The notes below the pieces were generated by a model. That model was not told the DNA's origin. It did no database searches and saw only the letters and a program-made list of their open reading frames with translations. Source: Sphingobacteriales bacterium (GTDB taxonomy: Bacteria; Bacteroidota; Bacteroidia; Chitinophagales; Chitinophagaceae). From it: DNA of 64,000 nucleotides. The DNA is taken from assembly GCA_016235125.1 (NCBI GenBank), contig JACRLZ010000001.1, forward strand, positions 298,645 to 362,644. The letters are read 5' to 3'. Position numbers and translations under genes: made by a program. Below, piece after piece: positions 61,316 through 64,000 of this stretch; within the stretch, counting starts at the first letter, position 1, and every line of letters starts with the position of its first letter.

Positions 61316-62143
61316 ATGAAAACAATTATTGTTCCTACGGATTTTTCACCGGTATCGCTGAATGCCGTGAATTTTGCGGCTGATATGGCCATTGCCATTG
61401 ACGCCAGTATTTTGTTGTTTCATGTGTATAATATCCCGGTTTCATACTCCGATGTTCCTGTTGTGCTGGTATCCGTGGAAGAGATGAAGAAAAGCAGTGA
61501 AGCGCAGCTTGAAGATTTGAAACAAAAAATTCTTCATGTTACTTCCGGAAAAATAAAAGTGTATGCAGAATCTAAAATGGGCAACACGGTTGATGAGTTG
61601 GAAGAACTTTGCAAACGGATTCAGCCCTTTGCAGTAGTGATGGGGGCCAAAGGAAAAACCGGGTTGGAAAAAGTTGTATTTGGCAGTACTACCCTGACAG
61701 CCATACGCCATATCACATGGCCGGTCATTTGTGTACCTCCGGGCAGGGAATACGGCAAGGGAATTAAAAAAATAGGATTTGCCTGCGATTTCAGACAAGT
61801 GGTGGAAACCACACCGGTCCAGTTCATCAGGCAAATGGTGAACGAGTTCAAGGCAGAATTACATATTCTAAATGTGGATTACAAAGAAAAACATTTCAGG
61901 CCCGAAACTCCTGAACAATCCTTTCTTCTCCACAATATGCTGGAAGATCTGAAGCCTCAATATCATTTTATCAATCATCAGGACATTGAAGATGGCATCA
62001 ACGAGTTTGCCGAAACGAATAACCTTGACCTTGTAATTGCCATACCTAAAAAACACAAGTTGCTCGATGGGATATTCAAACACAGCAGCACTAAAGACCT
62101 GGTATTTCATTCACATGTGCCGGTGATGTGTGTGCATGAATGA
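61316..62143 (+). CDS. Tandem universal stress protein
   Basis: The 275-residue protein has two UspA folds. The first (MKTIIVPTDFSPVSLNAVNFAADMAIAIDASILLFHVYNIP) contains the complete ATP-binding motif G110-x2-G113-x9-G123-S124 (VMGAKGKTGLEKVVFGST). The second (IKKIGFACDFRQVVETTPVQFIRQMVNEFKAELHILNVDYKE) lacks it (AIPKKHKLLDGIFKHSS). Such proteins support survival under starvation or low oxygen. It diverges from the sensor kinase and is convergent with ric; a TAGCTTTG box is upstream. Confidence 0.93.
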   Translation: MKTIIVPTDFSPVSLNAVNFAADMAIAIDASILLFHVYNIPVSYSDVPVVLVSVEEMKKSSEAQLEDLKQKILHVTSGKIKVYAESKMGNTVDELEELCKRIQPFAVVMGAKGKTGLEKVVFGSTTLTAIRHITWPVICVPPGREYGKGIKKIGFACDFRQVVETTPVQFIRQMVNEFKAELHILNVDYKEKHFRPETPEQSFLLHNMLEDLKPQYHFINHQDIEDGINEFAETNNLDLVIAIPKKHKLLDGIFKHSSTKDLVFHSHVPVMCVHE

Positions 62144-62151
62144 ATGAGAAT

Positions 62152-62901
62152 TTAATTATTCAGTAACTCCTTTTCGATGGCTATTACCTGAGGAAAAAGA
62201 ACTGCGTCCTCGAGTGAAAGATGCTGCATCAGATCATTGTCGAGTTCTTTTAGTTTCCTGAATACCACTTTATGACTTAAACAGGCTTTTTCAGGTATAG
62301 AATAATTATTGGTCAGGTTCCTCATGGTATCAAGAATGCCAGTAACGGTTTTATGCCCCTTAAACATTATATCTTCCACCGGTTTTCGTAATGTGCGGAT
62401 GAATAGCGCAGCATAGGGCTCCTTGTGCCTGTGTGCATGAGCAATCTGGCGGATGTAAGGAAAAATCACATCTTCTTCCTGCTGCATGGAAGGCATAATT
62501 TTTTTAATCAGCAGGTCAAAACTTCTTTCGAGTTCCGGGAGGTACGAAAACTTTTTTATATGCTCCTTTGAGAACTCCCTTAATAATTCCCGGGTTTGTC
62601 CAAGGGTCTTTTTTAAAAATGAGTGATGAACATTAATGATATAGTCAACCAGAAACACAACATCCCATTCGGAAAAATCAAGCTGGTTGGAAATATTCTT
62701 CACCTGTATTGCCGATTCCAGCTCTTCAATTACTTTCCTGACGTCAAGACCCTTTGCCTGGCAAGCTGTTTCAAGCGGCCATTTTCCCCCACAGCAATAG
62801 CTGATATCATATTTGCGGAAAACATCAGCCGTCCGGTAATCCCGGTCAACGATTTCCGTTACGGATAAATTACGGTCTATTTCAAATTCTTTTAAAAACA
62901 T
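62152..62901 (-). CDS. ric: Iron-sulfur cluster repair di-iron protein (Ric/ScdA/YtfE)
   Basis: The 249-residue protein repairs Fe-S clusters damaged by nitric oxide or peroxide. The N-terminal ScdA_N domain has the Cys pair Cys36-Cys37 in YDISYCCGGKWPLETACQAKG. The hemerythrin-like domain has di-iron ligands in VDYIINVHHSFLKK, MQQEEDVIFPYIRQIAHAHRH, FKGHKTVTGILDTMRN, and a late HLSLEDAVLFPQV. It lies 73 bp downstream of the Rrf2 gene. An FNR-like palindrome sits in the gap between them. It is read as part of an NO-stress response. Confidence 0.94.
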   Translation of the reverse strand: MFLKEFEIDRNLSVTEIVDRDYRTADVFRKYDISYCCGGKWPLETACQAKGLDVRKVIEELESAIQVKNISNQLDFSEWDVVFLVDYIINVHHSFLKKTLGQTRELLREFSKEHIKKFSYLPELERSFDLLIKKIMPSMQQEEDVIFPYIRQIAHAHRHKEPYAALFIRTLRKPVEDIMFKGHKTVTGILDTMRNLTNNYSIPEKACLSHKVVFRKLKELDNDLMQHLSLEDAVLFPQVIAIEKELLNN

Positions 62902-62914
62902 ATCAAAAAAAACG

Positions 62915-62958
62915 CAAATAAAAAAAGAGCTCCTGTCAAAAATGATGATTTAAATCAT
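62915..62958 (-). promoter_or_regulatory. FNR-like palindrome and -7 box upstream of ric
   Basis: ATGATTTAAATCAT (62945-62958), a perfect palindrome with core TGAT-TTAA-ATCA, and TTTATTTG on the minus strand (62915-62922), one base off TAnnTTTG. Centre to box end is 36.5 bp, so the site should be near -41.5. Confidence 0.6.
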
Positions 62959-62974
62959 TCTGCCCGTCAATACA

Positions 62975-63415
62975 TTAAATGACAGCAATACTCTTTAAAA
63001 AATCGGGGTGATTTTTCTTTAGCAGGTCGCCTATATTGGTAGAAGCCAGCACATTTTGCCATTCATTTTTCAAAAATTCTACCTGCCTGTGCAAAGGACA
63101 AGGGTTTTCAGCATTGCATTTTCTGAACCTCAATACGCAACTCCCATACATTATTGTATCACCGGTAATTGCAGTAAGCTGCAAAAGAGTTGTACTTAAT
63201 GTTTTTTCATGAATATAAAATCCCCCGTAAGGACCCTTCTTTGATTTTAATACTCCCCCTTTTACCAGTTTTTTCATCACTTTTCCCAAAAAATACCTGG
63301 GAACAGCCAGTTTTTTTGATATCTCATCTAATTGCACTCTCGGGCTGGTTTCATTGATCATAGCCACATACAACAATCCTCTAAGGGCATAACCAAAAGA
63401 TTTTGAAAAAACCAT
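62975..63415 (-). CDS. Rrf2 family transcriptional regulator with three Cys
   Basis: The 146-residue regulator has the winged-helix start MVFSKSFGYALRGLLYVAMIN, recognition region LDEISKKLAVPRYFLGKVMKKLVKGGVLKSKKGPYGGFYIHEK, and Cys93, Cys100 and Cys106 (x6, x5 spacing) that could hold an Fe-S cluster as in NsrR/IscR. The ATG at 63415 is the family start; the TTG two codons upstream is rejected. It lies between ric and the divergent cytochrome. NO or redox sensing is likely but unproved; which genes it binds is inferred below. Confidence 0.93.
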   Translation of the reverse strand: MVFSKSFGYALRGLLYVAMINETSPRVQLDEISKKLAVPRYFLGKVMKKLVKGGVLKSKKGPYGGFYIHEKTLSTTLLQLTAITGDTIMYGSCVLRFRKCNAENPCPLHRQVEFLKNEWQNVLASTNIGDLLKKNHPDFLKSIAVI

Positions 63416-63418
63416 TTG

Positions 63419-63461
63419 CAAACCAACTTATTAATAAGGACTACCGGCCTGATAAATATCA
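63419..63461 (-). promoter_or_regulatory. FNR-like site and -7 box of the Rrf2 gene
   Basis: TGAT-AAAT-ATCA (63450-63461) and TTGGTTTG on the minus strand (63419-63426), one base off TAnnTTTG. Centre to box end is 36.5 bp. The Rrf2 ATG (63415) lies 3 bp after the box, implying a leaderless message. Confidence 0.55.
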
Positions 63462-63471
63462 TTCCTTTTTT

Positions 63472-63514
63472 TGATGACAATCATGACAGAGAAAAGGTGC
63501 CCCAAATACTTTTG
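63472..63514 (+). promoter_or_regulatory. FNR-like site and -7 box of the cytochrome gene
   Basis: TTGATGACAATCAT (63471-63484; core TGAT-GACA-ATCA at 63472-63483) and a perfect-consensus TACTTTTG (63507-63514). Centre to box end is exactly 36.5 bp. Start of transcription is expected near 63519. Confidence 0.65.
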
Positions 63515-63520
63515 GCGGAT

Positions 63521-63540
63521 AAAAGACAGGTTTGTCTTTT
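63521..63540 (+). promoter_or_regulatory. 20-bp palindrome at the expected start of the cytochrome transcript
   Basis: AAAAGACAGGTTTGTCTTTT is a perfect 8-4-8 inverted repeat just after the predicted start site. It could be an operator for the adjacent Rrf2 regulator or a small hairpin at the 5' end of the mRNA. A weaker box TAACTTTA (63560-63567) follows it. Confidence 0.55.
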
Positions 63541-63608
63541 TATAAAATAGCAGAATAAGTAACTTTAGGAGTGTACAATTTTATTCCAACAATTAAAACA
63601 TCTAAAAC

Positions 63609-64000
63609 ATGAAAACCTCTCAATTTCTCACAGCATTATCAGTAAGTATCAGTTTGTTTGCATTGTCTTGCAAAGAAGGCGCTAAGAAAGAACCACCCCC
63701 GGTAGATATTACTGAATTATCCAAGAACCAGCCAGAGACGCATGGAACGGAGATTAAAGAAAGTGAAATCACTATTGCCACACCGCTTAATGCTGAATGG
63801 GTCAGTGCTGGTAAAACAATATATGAATTAAAATGTCTGTCGTGCCACAAACTTACTGAGGAAAAATTGGTGGGCCCGGGTTGGAAAGATGTTACCAAAA
63901 GAAGAAAACCCGTTTGGATAATGAACATGATCACCAACGTTGATATGATGCTTGAATCAGATCCTGAAGCGCAAAAGCTGCTTGAATTGTGTATGGTAAG
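63609..64000 (+). CDS. c-type cytochrome lipoprotein (N-terminal part)
   Basis: 130 codons and two bases lie in the window; the gene runs off the right edge. There is a lipoprotein signal with lipobox FALSC (Cys21), a short Pro/Glu linker, and a mono-heme domain with CLSCH (Cys76-His80) after SAGKTIYELK, followed by LVGPGWKDVTKRRKPVWIMNMITN. The sequence RRKPVWIMNMI is typical of the small cytochrome encoded beside nosZ in Bacteroidota denitrification clusters, so a nitrous oxide reductase cluster may begin to the right of this window. This is from memory and cannot be checked here. The promoter has an FNR-like site. Confidence 0.85.
   Translation, partial: MKTSQFLTALSVSISLFALSCKEGAKKEPPPVDITELSKNQPETHGTEIKESEITIATPLNAEWVSAGKTIYELKCLSCHKLTEEKLVGPGWKDVTKRRKPVWIMNMITNVDMMLESDPEAQKLLELCMV

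Noticed and set aside
1..64000. CRISPR arrays, tRNA or rRNA genes, integrases and prophage genes
   Set aside because: None was seen on either strand; direct repeats present are short degenerate gap repeats without spacer structure.

Overview
The window is ordinary chromosomal DNA of a Bacteroidota bacterium, most likely of the class Chitinophagia (Chitinophagaceae-like). The evidence is a type IX secretion cargo protein with a gliding-motility C-terminal domain beside a PorP/SprF protein, a second T9SS-sorted protein, an ExbB-ExbD-ExbD-TonB set, a short RpoD without region 1.1, a short NuoG without its molybdopterin domain, and promoters with the phylum's TAnnTTTG -7 box. There are no rRNAs, tRNAs, CRISPR arrays, phages or transposase genes.

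Layout. 1-9.3 kb (minus strand): the start of a GlcD-like FAD oxidase, a lipoprotein, PorP/SprF, a PKD/CHU_C surface protein, recG and a family 2 glycosyltransferase. 9.5-12 kb: a WecA/MraY-type transferase and mnmE. 12-15.3 kb (minus): tonB-exbD-exbD-exbB. 15.5-16.8 kb: a MacB/FtsX-type permease. 16.8-31.1 kb (minus): a complete 14-subunit complex I operon, nuoABCDE-[two secreted-protein genes]-FGHIJKLMN. 31.3-35.1 kb (minus): a second TonB, a small membrane protein, a PstS-like lipoprotein and a TPR protein. 35.3-57.2 kb: mostly housekeeping genes (LMW phosphatase, hisS, thiolase, rlmN, two pseudouridine synthases, peroxiredoxin, OsmC, CDF transporter, LptF/G-type permease, rpoD, ffh, rpsP, rimM, dinB, M20 dipeptidase, S4 protein). 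57.3-64 kb: a stress and respiration island with two Hsp20 proteins around an unknown protein, a response regulator-Crp fusion with its PAS kinase, a tandem universal stress protein, Ric (Fe-S repair), an Rrf2 regulator with three cysteines, and the start of a c-type cytochrome of the kind found beside nosZ in Bacteroidota.

The best signal is in this last island. TGAT-N4-ATCA (FNR-like) sites lie upstream of the cytochrome, Rrf2, ric, hsp20 and (one mismatch) usp genes. In the three cleanest cases around rrf2, ric and the cytochrome, the site centre is exactly 36.5 bp from the last base of a TAnnTTTG-like box, which is class II activator geometry. The regulator-Crp fusion encoded nearby keeps the Glu and Arg that read TGA in the FNR/CRP family, so a local redox/NO/starvation regulon is proposed.

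A second theme is small repeats. Two MITE-like elements bracket nuoC-nuoB and fill the gaps from stop codon to start codon. Other palindromes and degenerate heptad-type repeats also end at start codons, and some have entered coding sequence (porP signal peptide, mnmE, rluB).
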